Shown piece by piece: positions 18,077 through 26,807 of a stretch of 64,000 nt of DNA. The first letter of the stretch is position 1. Every line of letters starts with the position of its first letter. Source of the stretch: an uncultured Leucobacter sp. (GTDB lineage Bacteria > Actinomycetota > Actinomycetes > Actinomycetales > Microbacteriaceae); NCBI GenBank assembly GCA_937967375.1, contig CALCJF010000038.1:1-64000 (forward strand), in the 5' to 3' direction. Both the position numbers and the translations under genes were made by a program. Below the pieces are notes generated by a model. That model saw only the letters and a list, made by a program, of their open reading frames with translations. It was not told the origin of the DNA and ran no database searches.

Positions 18077-19051
18077 TCAGCGGTAGGGAATCGCAGAGAG
18101 CTCGATCTCGACCTCGCCATAGCCGTGCGCATCGAGCAGGGCGCGCAACGATGCTCTCTGCCGCTGAGCATCATGACGCGAGGGACCGATCATGATCTTC
18201 GCGATGGGTAGTCTCTCTGTGCCTGGCGAGGCTTCGGAGTCGAAGTCGGTGGTCTCGGTTTTGGTGCCGAGTTCCACATACGGCGTAAGTCCGAAGTCTC
18301 CGTTCCGGTACTTTACGAACTTCCAATCTGGATCCGCTGTAACGATAATCCTTACCTCCCGCTCGTCCTGGAATGCCTCATCTTTTTCGAGGCTCGGCGG
18401 GGCATCTGGAAAAACATCGGCAAGTTGGATCATTCGTCGATATTTTTCGGGATGCTGCTGCTTGTCGAGGAGATAGTTCCCCTGTTCTCGAATCTGTTGC
18501 TCGTGGAGCTCGGAGCCCTCCCGAGTGACGTACTTGACGCGCTTCCATTCGCCGCCAAGTGAACGAGGCAGATCAGGATCGTAGAGGCGAATGGGCTCCC
18601 CGTCTACGACATCCTCGGCGTCTTCGTAGTATCCGAATAGCGGTGCCGGATGACTCATTTCCTCGGGATGTTGGAGCACCGGCTTGAGGCACACATCTGG
18701 GGTGAGACCTACTGCGAATGCGCCGCCGTTTCCTCCGTAGTTCAGCCACAGCGTCAGCAGGTCGCCGTTTTCCCAGGCTGAGATCAGAAAGCGATCATGA
18801 ACCTTGCGCATCTCCGCTTCGGGTGCGTAGTAGTTATCCAGCAGGACCTGCGTCTCTGAATCGAACTCATCTCTGATGCGCTGGTATGCGTTTCTGAGAG
18901 CCAGCTCGTGGGTGATCATTTCGTTCGTGTCGTTCATGAACGCCGCTGAACCCGCCCAAAGACGATGGTTCGAGACGATGCCGATGAGACCAGGGGTATC
19001 CGTGTAGTGCCAGAGGAGCCCGTCGAACTCACTGTCTTCTCGGTGCTTCAT
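18077..19051 (-). CDS. DUF2971 family protein, probable cargo
   Basis: This 324-residue protein begins LLWHYTDTPGLIGIVSNHRLWAGSAAFMND, the DUF2971 signature, with RFLISAWENGDLLTLWLNYG and DEREVRIIV later. DUF2971 proteins are often found in defence or mobile loci, but their activity is unknown. It interrupts the secretion operon between VirB4 and the surface protein, its base composition is less GC-biased, and it has its own TACCTT box (19059-19064) seven bases before ATG. These features mark it as inserted cargo. Confidence 0.8.
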   Translation of the reverse strand: MKHREDSEFDGLLWHYTDTPGLIGIVSNHRLWAGSAAFMNDTNEMITHELALRNAYQRIRDEFDSETQVLLDNYYAPEAEMRKVHDRFLISAWENGDLLTLWLNYGGNGGAFAVGLTPDVCLKPVLQHPEEMSHPAPLFGYYEDAEDVVDGEPIRLYDPDLPRSLGGEWKRVKYVTREGSELHEQQIREQGNYLLDKQQHPEKYRRMIQLADVFPDAPPSLEKDEAFQDEREVRIIVTADPDWKFVKYRNGDFGLTPYVELGTKTETTDFDSEASPGTERLPIAKIMIGPSRHDAQRQRASLRALLDAHGYGEVEIELSAIPYR

Positions 19052-19064
19052 GGGGTGAAAGGTA

Positions 19065-20567
19065 TCAGAGCATCCGTCCACGGGTATCGAAGAGCTCGAG
19101 TTCGGCGGGGTGGAGCTGGTGCTGCACGACGAAGCTGCGGTCCTTGATCTTCCATAGGCCTTGCCCGATGCCGAGGGTTGGGAGGAGGGATCGTTCGGTG
19201 CCGGTGAGGCCGAGGGTTTCCGCGGTCGCGCCGAGCTGGTCGCTCGCCTGCCGGTACACGACCCGTACTTCCGCATTCGCGAGCAGCGAGGAGGCGAGGG
19301 CGCGCATTCGCGACCCGCTATCGCCGACGTTCTCCAAGTCGGTTAGTTTGTGGAAGATGAGCTGGTTGCTGATCCCGAAATGGCGTGCCAGACGCCACTG
19401 CGCATCCATCCGGGCCAACAGGCTTGGGTAGGACATGAGCCGCCAGGCTTCGTCGTAGACGACGAGGCGCCGGCCACCGTTCGGGTCTTGGAGGGCGGCC
19501 TCCATCCAGGCCGAGCTGCACGTCATCAGCACGGCGAGCAGTGCGGAGTTCTCGGCGACGCGGGAGAGGTCGAGGGAGAGCATCGGCAACGTCGGGTCGA
19601 AGGTCTCCGTGGATGGCCCGTCGAACATGCCGGATAGGTCGCCGGCGACGAGGCGGCGGAGTGCGTGCCCGACCATGCGGCCGTCTTCTGCGAGCCTGCC
19701 GTCGGGGTCGTCGTCGGGTGAGGGGTCGAGGATGCGGTCGACGACCATCGGCAGGATCGGCACCTCTGCGGAGCGCACCGCGTCTGCGAGTGCCACGTCG
19801 ATCGCGGTGTGCTCGACCGGCGAGAGGCGGCGGTCGAGCACCGTCTCCGATAGTGCGCCGATCAGGTCGCGACGACGGGCGGCGACCTGCGCCTTCCAGT
19901 CCTCATCCGCGATCCCCGTGGCCCGGTAGCCTGCGTCGAGGGGGTTCAGGCGTGCGGGCAGCGAGGGGCCGAGGAGGATCGCGCGCCCGCCGACGGCGCG
20001 CGCGACTGCGGTGTGTTCGCCTTTCGGGTCTCCGGGGACGTAGACGCGCCGCCCGAACGGCAGCGCCCGCGTGTACAGGGCCTTCGCGAGCGAGCTCTTC
20101 CCGCTCCCGACGATGCCGGCGAGGATCATGTTCGGGGCGGTGATGACGCCCTGCCGGTACAGCTCCCACGGGTCGTACACGAAGGAGCCTCCGGAGTAGA
20201 GGTCTTGTCCGACGAAGGTGCCGGCCGACCCGAGGCCACCTTCGGCGAGAAACGGGTAGTGCCCGGCGAGCGTCGCCGAGGTGTCCTGGTGGCGCGGGAG
20301 CCGGAACCTGCCCGGCGTCCGAAGCGCCGCCGCCCCGACCTCTCCGGCGTGGGGCAGGTAGCTGGTCGTGCGGCGCTCCTCCCGCTCCGCGTCTCGCTCC
20401 GCCCGTGCCGCTGCGGCCTGCGTCGCCCGTGCCTCGGCGCGCAGCCGTGCAGCGGCTTGCCGGCGCGCTTTGCGCTGGGTGCGGCGTTCGCCTTCGGGAC
20501 CGACGAGCACCGAGGTATGCAACTGCCCCTCATCGGAGGTGTGGGGGCCGGCGTGGCGGGCGGTCAC
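19065..20567 (-). CDS. VirB4-like conjugation ATPase
   Basis: A 500-residue ATPase that powers the type IV secretion channel. A basic coiled N-terminus (about 25-70) precedes the ATPase: Walker A ILAGIVGSGKSSLAKALY, Walker B GRRLVVYDEAWRLM, and the VirB4-typical RHFGISNQLIFHKLTDLENVGD. Classical VirB4 proteins are longer; here the N-terminal half is supplied by the separate SCO6880 protein. GTG 20567 overlaps the upstream TGA (GTGA). Confidence 0.9.
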   Translation of the reverse strand: MTARHAGPHTSDEGQLHTSVLVGPEGERRTQRKARRQAAARLRAEARATQAAAARAERDAEREERRTTSYLPHAGEVGAAALRTPGRFRLPRHQDTSATLAGHYPFLAEGGLGSAGTFVGQDLYSGGSFVYDPWELYRQGVITAPNMILAGIVGSGKSSLAKALYTRALPFGRRVYVPGDPKGEHTAVARAVGGRAILLGPSLPARLNPLDAGYRATGIADEDWKAQVAARRRDLIGALSETVLDRRLSPVEHTAIDVALADAVRSAEVPILPMVVDRILDPSPDDDPDGRLAEDGRMVGHALRRLVAGDLSGMFDGPSTETFDPTLPMLSLDLSRVAENSALLAVLMTCSSAWMEAALQDPNGGRRLVVYDEAWRLMSYPSLLARMDAQWRLARHFGISNQLIFHKLTDLENVGDSGSRMRALASSLLANAEVRVVYRQASDQLGATAETLGLTGTERSLLPTLGIGQGLWKIKDRSFVVQHQLHPAELELFDTRGRML

Positions 20568-21370
20568 GCGCCCAGCCCCCGCAGGCTCGACCGAGTCGGA
20601 TAGGAAGCCCGGCTTACTCTTGGGGTGCCGAGGCGATCCGCCCGCGACGACTCCCGCACCGCCGCCACGGAAGCAGTGGTCGTGGGTGCGGCGTGCGCGG
20701 GCGGGTCTTCGATGCCGAGGAGTACGGGATCGGGGAGGGCGTCGTGTTCCCGGTAGAGGCCGACGTGCCCCATGAAGGGGTTGTAGACCATCGTGTACAC
20801 GTCGTGGGTCGCTACCCGGTCGAGCTGCCCCGTCGGGGGCCGGTCGTAGACGTACCCGTTCTCGAGCGCCGCATCTACGGTCTCGTCGCCGAAGTCGTAC
20901 CCGGCCAGCTCCTCGAACGCGCCATCCGGGCCGTGCCGGTTGATCGTCTCGATGATCCGGTCGGCCTCCTCACCTTGAAGGAACACGATGTTCACGAAGC
21001 GGCGGGGCGGCACCGTGTCAGGAAGGTCTTGCCAGGCGATGCGCGACGCGGCCTGCGAGGCGCGGTCCATGGCGGTCTCTGCCTGGTCGAAGATCGCGGA
21101 CGCCTCCCGCAGCCCATCGATCGCGGACTGTGCGGCGTCGGCGCCGGCCTGCCGGTTCCCGGTGTTGTCTGCGGCGAGGCGCTGATGGTGGGCGATGTTC
21201 CCGGCGAGCTGTCCGGTGACGTTTGTGAGCCGCCGAGTGAGGGAGAGAAGTTCGCCGATCACGTCGTACACGTCGCGGGGATGGTCAGTAGCGTGGAGGG
21301 CGTGCGCGATGCCGCGCACCGCTTCCGCCGCCTCAGCAGCATCGGCACTCGGATCAGAGAATGTCACCAT
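20564..21370 (-). CDS. Uncharacterised conjugation-operon protein
   Basis: A 268-residue protein not matched to a known family. The first 105 residues are helical with heptads (LTRRLTNVTGQLAGNIAHHQRLA), and the middle has RRFVNIVFLQGEEADRIIETINRHG. No membrane helix or signal is seen. It sits between SCO6880 and VirB4 with a 4-bp overlap to VirB4, so it is probably a cytoplasmic accessory of the ATPase complex. AAGGAG lies seven bases before the ATG. Confidence 0.65.
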   Translation of the reverse strand: MVTFSDPSADAAEAAEAVRGIAHALHATDHPRDVYDVIGELLSLTRRLTNVTGQLAGNIAHHQRLAADNTGNRQAGADAAQSAIDGLREASAIFDQAETAMDRASQAASRIAWQDLPDTVPPRRFVNIVFLQGEEADRIIETINRHGPDGAFEELAGYDFGDETVDAALENGYVYDRPPTGQLDRVATHDVYTMVYNPFMGHVGLYREHDALPDPVLLGIEDPPAHAAPTTTASVAAVRESSRADRLGTPRVSRASYPTRSSLRGLGA

Positions 21371-21444
21371 CGGAGGACTCCTTCACAACAGGGGGCAGGT
21401 CACCAGCCAGGTACGCTCGCCGAGACAGTGCCAAGAGGCGCGGA

Positions 21445-22902
21445 TCAGATGGTGCGGCATAGCGGCAGTGCCGCCGCGGTGAAGGCTTGCGCTTGCTGGC
21501 CGACGAGTCTTCTCGTTTCGCAGGAGGACTGGATCGCGGCTTGCTCGATCTGCGCGACCGCCGCATCGAGCTCGCCCGGCGTCGGTGCTGAGATCGAGAC
21601 GAGGCCGACGACGCGGAGGATGCCGTGCCCCGCAGTCAGCTCGCTCTCCTGTTGCAGCACGTCCTGGAACTCCGCCGACGCCTGGGTGTCTTCGACCTGC
21701 CCGATCTTCCGGCGCTGTGCGGCGTCGGCGATCATCTCGGTCTTCTTCTTCCTGAGGTCACGCGCCGCCTGGTCGGCGCGTACCGGCAAGTAGTGGAGCG
21801 AGAGGGAGCGGAGTACGCCGCCGGTGAGCACCAAGGGGGCGAGGAACCCGGGGAAGGTTTGCGCTCTCGGCCATTCGCTGATCCACAACACCGCATGGTG
21901 GGCGCTGTCGGAGCGCAGCCGATCCCACGCCTCGTTCACCGCGACCGGGCCGGCCGTGGCGAGGTCGCGGCCAAGTGCGCCGTGCCGTTCGAGGGCGGGG
22001 CCGGCCGCGGGGTCGTAGGCGGTGCGGAGGATCAGGGCGACATCGCCCGGAGTGAGCCACCCCGCGAACGCGAGCTCCGCGCTGCGCAGCGCGGTATGCA
22101 GCGACTGCATCTCCTGCCTGAGCACCGCCGCCGCACCCGCCATCCCGCCGCCAGCACTCCTGATCTGCCGGGTGGCGGCGCGCATGTCGAGCGCAAGCGA
22201 GATCGTCGTCTGGTGACGTTCGCCTGCGGGGCCGGCACGCTCGATGAGTTCCCGGTAAGTGGTGGCCGCCCAGGAGCCATCATCGGTGCCATGCTGCCGC
22301 CACCACTCGGCAAGACCCGACCCCGAATCGGGCAGGGTGCGCTCCATGACCTGGATGCGGGCGATCCTGCCGGACCGGCACGCGGCGGCGAGAACGCGGC
22401 CCCAGCCGGTGACGCGGCGCTGCTGCTCGGCCGGGTCGAGGAGCACGAACGCCGGATGCTGCACCCGCAACATCGCCGTCAAGGTTTGCGCGTGCGGGTC
22501 GTGGATCATCGCCGCCCCCGTCTCGGGGTCATGCCACTCTCGTAGTGCCGCGAGGTCGCCGGGCAGGGCGAGGGTGCCGGCCGGGCGGGGCCGGATCATG
22601 CGGCGGCGGTAGCGGGTCTGCTTCGCGCGGGTGCGGAGCAGCCAGCGGGTGATGATCGGCGCCCACTCGATGAGCTTGCGCCCGCTGACGGGCACCCACG
22701 TGATCGCCGCGAGCGTCAGCCACGCGGGCGACGACCAGGCAAGCCCCGCCCCGCCGCTCGTGTACAGCGCGGTGACGACGATGAGGAGGGCGCAGGCGAG
22801 CACGATCAACTGCGACAGCGACAGGCCAAGGAGGACGCCGCGACGGGTGAGCCGTGAGAACTGGATCGTCTGCAGCTCGAACGGGGTGCTGGTGCTGGTC
22901 AT
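21445..22902 (-). CDS. SCO6880/PrgI-like conjugation membrane protein
   Basis: A 485-residue protein of the SCO6880 family. Two close N-terminal membrane helices (about 26-46, 50-70) follow the PrgI/VirB3-like start FELQTIQFSRLTRRGVLLGL; the rest is a cytoplasmic domain like the N-terminal part of VirB4. It and the separate ATPase together correspond to a VirB3-VirB4 unit. Gap to the VirB6-like gene is 6 bp. Confidence 0.85.
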   Translation of the reverse strand: MTSTSTPFELQTIQFSRLTRRGVLLGLSLSQLIVLACALLIVVTALYTSGGAGLAWSSPAWLTLAAITWVPVSGRKLIEWAPIITRWLLRTRAKQTRYRRRMIRPRPAGTLALPGDLAALREWHDPETGAAMIHDPHAQTLTAMLRVQHPAFVLLDPAEQQRRVTGWGRVLAAACRSGRIARIQVMERTLPDSGSGLAEWWRQHGTDDGSWAATTYRELIERAGPAGERHQTTISLALDMRAATRQIRSAGGGMAGAAAVLRQEMQSLHTALRSAELAFAGWLTPGDVALILRTAYDPAAGPALERHGALGRDLATAGPVAVNEAWDRLRSDSAHHAVLWISEWPRAQTFPGFLAPLVLTGGVLRSLSLHYLPVRADQAARDLRKKKTEMIADAAQRRKIGQVEDTQASAEFQDVLQQESELTAGHGILRVVGLVSISAPTPGELDAAVAQIEQAAIQSSCETRRLVGQQAQAFTAAALPLCRTI

Positions 22903-22908
22903 GACTGC

Positions 22909-24243
22909 TCACCACTCCGATCCGGCGTCGGATGGCCGCGAACTCGGTGGCGGGAGCACTGCGGGCGGTTGCTGCGTTTGCGAGGTCGCTGGCGGCGGGG
23001 CGGAGCCCTCGCCCGCAGCGGCGGCGTGCCCGTCGGCGACCTCGCCGATCGCACCGCCGAGCGCAGGCCCAGCGGTCGCGGCCTCTTTGACGGCTTCCGT
23101 CGCGAGGATCACTCCGCCGACGACCGGCACCGCCGCACCACCACTCGATGCCGCGGCCGTCGTGCCCTCTGCGGTGCCTCCGGCGGCAGCCCCTTCCGTA
23201 GCGGGCGCGCTTGCCGTGGGTGTCTCTGCCGGTGTGGGTGCCGGCGAGGACTCTGGCGCGGACGGTGTGCCCTTCGCGTCGCCACCACCGTCGAGCACCT
23301 GCTTCGCGTCTGCGGCTTTCGGCTTGGACGGAATCGGAATAGGGCGGTTGAGCGCCGACTTCGCTTCCTGCTCCATCGACGCGGCCTGATACATGTCGAA
23401 ACCCACGAACGCCAGGAACTTGTAGACCATGTAGGGCGCGAAACTGGCGATGAACAGCAGAACGATTCCGGCGATGGGCTCCGACAGGACGGCGAGGTCC
23501 AGGGTGATCGGGGTCGCCACCTGGGTGAGTGCTACGAGGAATATGACGGTCACCACGAGTTTTGACGCGATCAGGGCGACCACGAAGGTCGCCCATTTTC
23601 CGAACCATCCGCGCGATGCTTCCCAGGTGAGGCCGGCGAGGGCGATGGGGCCGAGCACGATCGCGACCAGCAGCAGGGCTTTGCGGATCAGGAGCGAGAA
23701 CCAGAGGATGAAGATCGCGGCGATCATGAGGCCGGCGAGGAAGATCATCAGCAGCGCCCCGGCCCCGCTGGTCGCCCCGACGACGGTGAGGCCGGCGATG
23801 AGGAGAGCGAGCCGCCCGCCCATGCTCTCGATGGTTTCCCCGGCGGCCTGCATGATCCCGACCGACAGCACATCCGTGACCTGCAAGAGCAGGGCGGTGA
23901 GGGTGATGAGCACGAACGACCCGAGCACGCTCTTCGCGACGCCGATGCCGGCGCGGGTGAGCGCGGAGGGGTCGCGGCGGGCGAGCCCTGCGATGAGCTG
24001 GAAGCAGAACAGCAGCAGGGTCACGACGACGGCGATGCCGAAGAGGATGTTGTAGACCCGGATGTACCCGTCGGAGGTGATGTCCACGGCGGTCGTAGTG
24101 GAGAACACCTCCCACATGCCCTGGAACAGTGTGGAGACGGCCAGCCCCATCGCGTCGGCGACCCAGCGGAAGAAGAGCCCGGCGGGGCCCTCGCCGACGG
24201 CGGTGCAGACGGTGGAGATGATCGGGGCGTCGCAGATGCTCAC
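22909..24243 (-). CDS. VirB6/TrbL-like channel membrane protein
   Basis: A 444-residue polytopic protein with about six to seven membrane helices between 60 and 290 (VVVTLLLFCFQLIAGL, VLGSFVLITLTALLL, LVVTVIFLVALTQVA) and a long hydrophilic Ala/Pro/Thr-rich tail (300-444). This matches actinobacterial TrbL/VirB6-type inner-membrane channel subunits. The start is GTG at 24243. It lies directly upstream of SCO6880 in the operon. Confidence 0.85.
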   Translation of the reverse strand: MSICDAPIISTVCTAVGEGPAGLFFRWVADAMGLAVSTLFQGMWEVFSTTTAVDITSDGYIRVYNILFGIAVVVTLLLFCFQLIAGLARRDPSALTRAGIGVAKSVLGSFVLITLTALLLQVTDVLSVGIMQAAGETIESMGGRLALLIAGLTVVGATSGAGALLMIFLAGLMIAAIFILWFSLLIRKALLLVAIVLGPIALAGLTWEASRGWFGKWATFVVALIASKLVVTVIFLVALTQVATPITLDLAVLSEPIAGIVLLFIASFAPYMVYKFLAFVGFDMYQAASMEQEAKSALNRPIPIPSKPKAADAKQVLDGGGDAKGTPSAPESSPAPTPAETPTASAPATEGAAAGGTAEGTTAAASSGGAAVPVVGGVILATEAVKEAATAGPALGGAIGEVADGHAAAAGEGSAPPPATSQTQQPPAVLPPPSSRPSDAGSEW

Positions 24244-24262
24244 CGTGACTCACCAGCCCTGG

Positions 24263-24535
24263 CTAGTTGACGGCCTGGCCGACAGTCCAGAAAAAGTTCA
24301 CGAGCGTGACTGCCGCACCGCACAGGATCGCGGCCCCGCAGGAGACGAGCACGCCCGTCTTTCCCCGAGATGCCAAGTGGGGATTGCTGCTGTTCGCACC
24401 AAAACCCCAGATGATCGCCGAGACAATCAATGCCAGCACGGCAAGGATCAATCCTGCCGTCATGACTGCGCCGACGATCTCGCGGAGCTGCGCGATGCCG
24501 GGGAGCCCGTCGCTGTTCGGGTCAATATCAATCAC
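24263..24535 (-). CDS. DUF6112 family protein, VirB2-like
   Basis: A 90-residue protein with two membrane helices (about 27-47, 65-85) and a polar loop containing SSNPHLASRGKTGVLVSCG. This is the DUF6112 pattern seen in actinobacterial conjugation operons. Size, topology and place match VirB2-type pilin or channel subunits; that role is inference. GTG 24535 has AGGAGG seven bases upstream. Confidence 0.78.
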   Translation of the reverse strand: MIDIDPNSDGLPGIAQLREIVGAVMTAGLILAVLALIVSAIIWGFGANSSNPHLASRGKTGVLVSCGAAILCGAAVTLVNFFWTVGQAVN

Positions 24536-24630
24536 GGGTGGCCCTCCTGTCGATGCGGGGACGCGACTCGTCCACCAGCAGGCAGGTGCGCCCCAGCGAT
24601 CCGGCGAAACGCGGCGAGGTCAGGGTGGGA

Positions 24631-24897
24631 TCAGAGGGTGTCGCCGACGGTGATGAGGAAGTTCGTCCACGCGACGGCGGCCCCGGCGAGGGCGGCCGCG
24701 CCGAGCGCGACGAACACCCCGACGCGGGCCTTCTGCGCGGTGTACGAGTTCCCGGTCGAGGAGGAGATCGCCCACGCGATCGCGGAGATCAGGAGCGTCA
24801 GCACTGAGGCGATGAGCACGATCGTGAACATCGCCCCGATCGCCTCGGTCAGCCCGTCCGCGCCGCTGACTGCGCCGAAGTCGGGAAACACGTTCAC
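24631..24897 (-). CDS. Second DUF6112 family protein, VirB2-like
   Basis: This 88-residue paralogue of the next gene has two membrane helices (about 26-46, 63-83) around the polar loop SSTGNSYTAQKARVG. The GTG start at 24897 overlaps the TGA of the lytic transglycosylase gene (GTGA). Similarity to the neighbouring DUF6112 protein (both have IVSAI/LISAI then a polar loop, then GAA..CGAAVTLVNFFWTVG or AGAAVAWTNFLITVG) shows a tandem duplication. Confidence 0.78.
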   Translation of the reverse strand: MNVFPDFGAVSGADGLTEAIGAMFTIVLIASVLTLLISAIAWAISSSTGNSYTAQKARVGVFVALGAAALAGAAVAWTNFLITVGDTL

Positions 24898-26063
24898 GAG
24901 CCGGCCCCGATCTGGCAGCCGCCCTGCCGGGGCGCGCTGCTGTCGGTGGCGACGGCTCCGTGCTGCGCGAGCCATTCGACCGCGTCCACGGGCGGCTGTC
25001 CTTGCCCGCCCGGCCGGATCTCGATATGCAGATGCGCGCCGGTGGAGCGGCCGGAGGAGCCGACATCGCCGATGTGCTGCCCCGCGGTCACGGTCTCCCC
25101 GGCGGTGACGTAGATGCCGTCCTGCCACATATGCGCGTAGTACGACGCGACCCGCTCGCCCTGCACCGTGTGTTCGAGGATGATGAGGCCGCCCCACCCG
25201 GCGGAGAACTCGGCGACCGTCACCCGCCCATCGGCGATCGCCGAGATGGGGGTGCCGTCGGCTGCGGCGAGGTCGCTGCCGGAGTGGAACTCGCGCTCCC
25301 CGGTGAAGGGGTCGCTGCGCCACCCGAAGGAATCGGTCGACGTGTAGGTTCCCTCCGGCAGCGGGAACACGATGCGCGAAGTCTCCGCCACCGGACCCGG
25401 CCCGCTCGTACTCCCTCCGCCATCGTTGGCGGGGGTGGTGAGGGCGGTGAGGATCGCGTCGGCGACGGGCAGCCAGTTCCGGTACCTGTCCGGGTAGGCG
25501 GACACTTCGACGGCCTGCGCCGCGCTCCCTGGGTCCATCTGCTGCCAGCCGGGAATGTCGAGCAGACCCCGCGGTGACGGATAGTTCGGCCCGTCGGGGC
25601 CACCGTAGAACGCTCGGGACTGATACACCGGGTCCATGAGCTCGGTGACCGTGCCCCAGCCGGCTTGCGGGCGCATCTGGAAGATGCCGAGCGAGTCGTG
25701 ATCCGAGGCGTCGCCATCGTTCGGGAACGACCCCGACTCGGGATAGGCCCCGGTGTTGACGAGCATCCGCAACCGCGACTCCGTAAGTCCCGCCGTGAGG
25801 GCGACCCGTACGCCGGGCTGCCCGACGCCGGGGACGCCCGCCCCGGTCGTGATCACCGTCGCCGCATGGGTGAGCTGCTGCCGGTCGAGCGTGACCTGTG
25901 TGCCGTCGGCGGTGGTGGCGGTGAGGGAATCCGGGATCGGCCCGACCGTGAGCGATCCCGTGATGCACAGCACCGGGCCGAGGAGCGCTCCGACGCTCAC
26001 GATCGCGACCGACGGCCCCAGGCAGAAGAGCACCAGGCCGAGAATCAGCAGCTTCTTCACCAT
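24894..26063 (-). CDS. Bifunctional lytic transglycosylase/M23 peptidase
   Basis: This 389-residue exported enzyme opens peptidoglycan for the conjugation channel (VirB1-like). An N-terminal membrane anchor (about 3-32) is followed by a transglycosylase-type domain with LTESRLRMLVN, SLGIFQMRPQAGWG and AFYGG, then an M23 endopeptidase with zinc ligands in FHSGSDLAA and AHLHIEIRPGG. Two wall-cleaving activities in one protein are common in Gram-positive ICEs. The start at 26063 has no clear ribosome site. Confidence 0.9.
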   Translation of the reverse strand: MVKKLLILGLVLFCLGPSVAIVSVGALLGPVLCITGSLTVGPIPDSLTATTADGTQVTLDRQQLTHAATVITTGAGVPGVGQPGVRVALTAGLTESRLRMLVNTGAYPESGSFPNDGDASDHDSLGIFQMRPQAGWGTVTELMDPVYQSRAFYGGPDGPNYPSPRGLLDIPGWQQMDPGSAAQAVEVSAYPDRYRNWLPVADAILTALTTPANDGGGSTSGPGPVAETSRIVFPLPEGTYTSTDSFGWRSDPFTGEREFHSGSDLAAADGTPISAIADGRVTVAEFSAGWGGLIILEHTVQGERVASYYAHMWQDGIYVTAGETVTAGQHIGDVGSSGRSTGAHLHIEIRPGGQGQPPVDAVEWLAQHGAVATDSSAPRQGGCQIGAGS

Positions 26064-26076
26064 CAGATGCCCGAGT

Positions 26077-26739
26077 TCAGTTCAGGGGCTGGTCGACGGC
26101 GGAGAGCCGGAGCAGCTGGCAACCATCCTGCTCGGTGCAGGCGGCGAAGATCGTGAACGCGACCGGGCGCGCATCCGAGGTCTCCCGCCCATCCCACATG
26201 CCGATGCGGTGGCGGGTACCGGTGATCGTGTAGGCGATCGCGCCGGGAGGGAGCTGCCCGGCACCGGCCTGCGCCTTCGCCGCCACCCAATCCGCAGGCA
26301 CGACGATGCTCTCGATCTCGATCCACTGCCTGGTCTGGTACTGCCGCAGCTCACCCCAGGCGCGCGCCTCCGGGAAGTAGCCGCGCACATCCGCGGCCAG
26401 GCCCGGAGCTTCTGCCGGGTCGGCGACATCGACGAGGCGCTGCATGTAGTCGGTCGGCCCATACTCGAGGCCGGTATCCCACCCGAACAGCCGCTCCGCC
26501 ACCGACCGCGCGAACGCCTCCCCATTCGAGGTCTGGGGAACCGGGCGCGGCGTGAAACTCGGCTGCCGTGCCTCCTCGACGGGGCTCGCAGGCGTAGCCG
26601 GAGTATGCGGGACGTCTGGGCTGGCGGGGCCTCGGAGAAGGCCGTAGACGCCGACGCCGATCAGCAGCAGGAGCACGGCCGCACCGGCTGCGGCGGCGAT
26701 GAAGAGCCTGCGGGGCGGGCGGTCAGCGTTCGGGTCCAT
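26077..26739 (-). CDS. VirB8/TcpC-like conjugation protein
   Basis: A 220-residue bitopic protein: one membrane helix (about 12-34), a Pro-rich linker, then an extracytoplasmic alpha+beta domain (70-220) with SVAERLFGWDTG and YTITGTRHRIGMWDG. This is the layout of VirB8/TcpC NTF2-like scaffold proteins. The identification rests on topology and gene order. The start codon follows a hairpin that buries its ribosome-binding site. Confidence 0.6.
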   Translation of the reverse strand: MDPNADRPPRRLFIAAAAGAAVLLLLIGVGVYGLLRGPASPDVPHTPATPASPVEEARQPSFTPRPVPQTSNGEAFARSVAERLFGWDTGLEYGPTDYMQRLVDVADPAEAPGLAADVRGYFPEARAWGELRQYQTRQWIEIESIVVPADWVAAKAQAGAGQLPPGAIAYTITGTRHRIGMWDGRETSDARPVAFTIFAACTEQDGCQLLRLSAVDQPLN

Positions 26740-26745
26740 GCGAGG

Positions 26746-26771
26746 CCTCCTGGAAGTCGATGCTCAGGAGG
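26746..26771 (-). promoter_or_regulatory. Leader hairpin hiding the VirB8-like start site
   Basis: On the coding strand CCTCCTG (26765-26771) pairs with CAGGAGG (26746-26752), the ribosome-binding site of the VirB8-like gene six bases before its ATG. The upstream arm is part of GTGCGCACCTCC, a motif repeated before other genes of these elements. Translational control is inference. Confidence 0.55.
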
Positions 26772-26807
26772 TGCGCACCCCGCGCCCGGCAGTGTCGCCT
26801 TGGAGCG

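Noticed and set aside
22529..24253. 574-codon frame overlapping the VirB6-like and SCO6880 genes
   Set aside because: Same strand but other frame; His/Arg/Pro-rich shadow. The VirB6 and SCO6880 frames carry membrane helices and family sequence.
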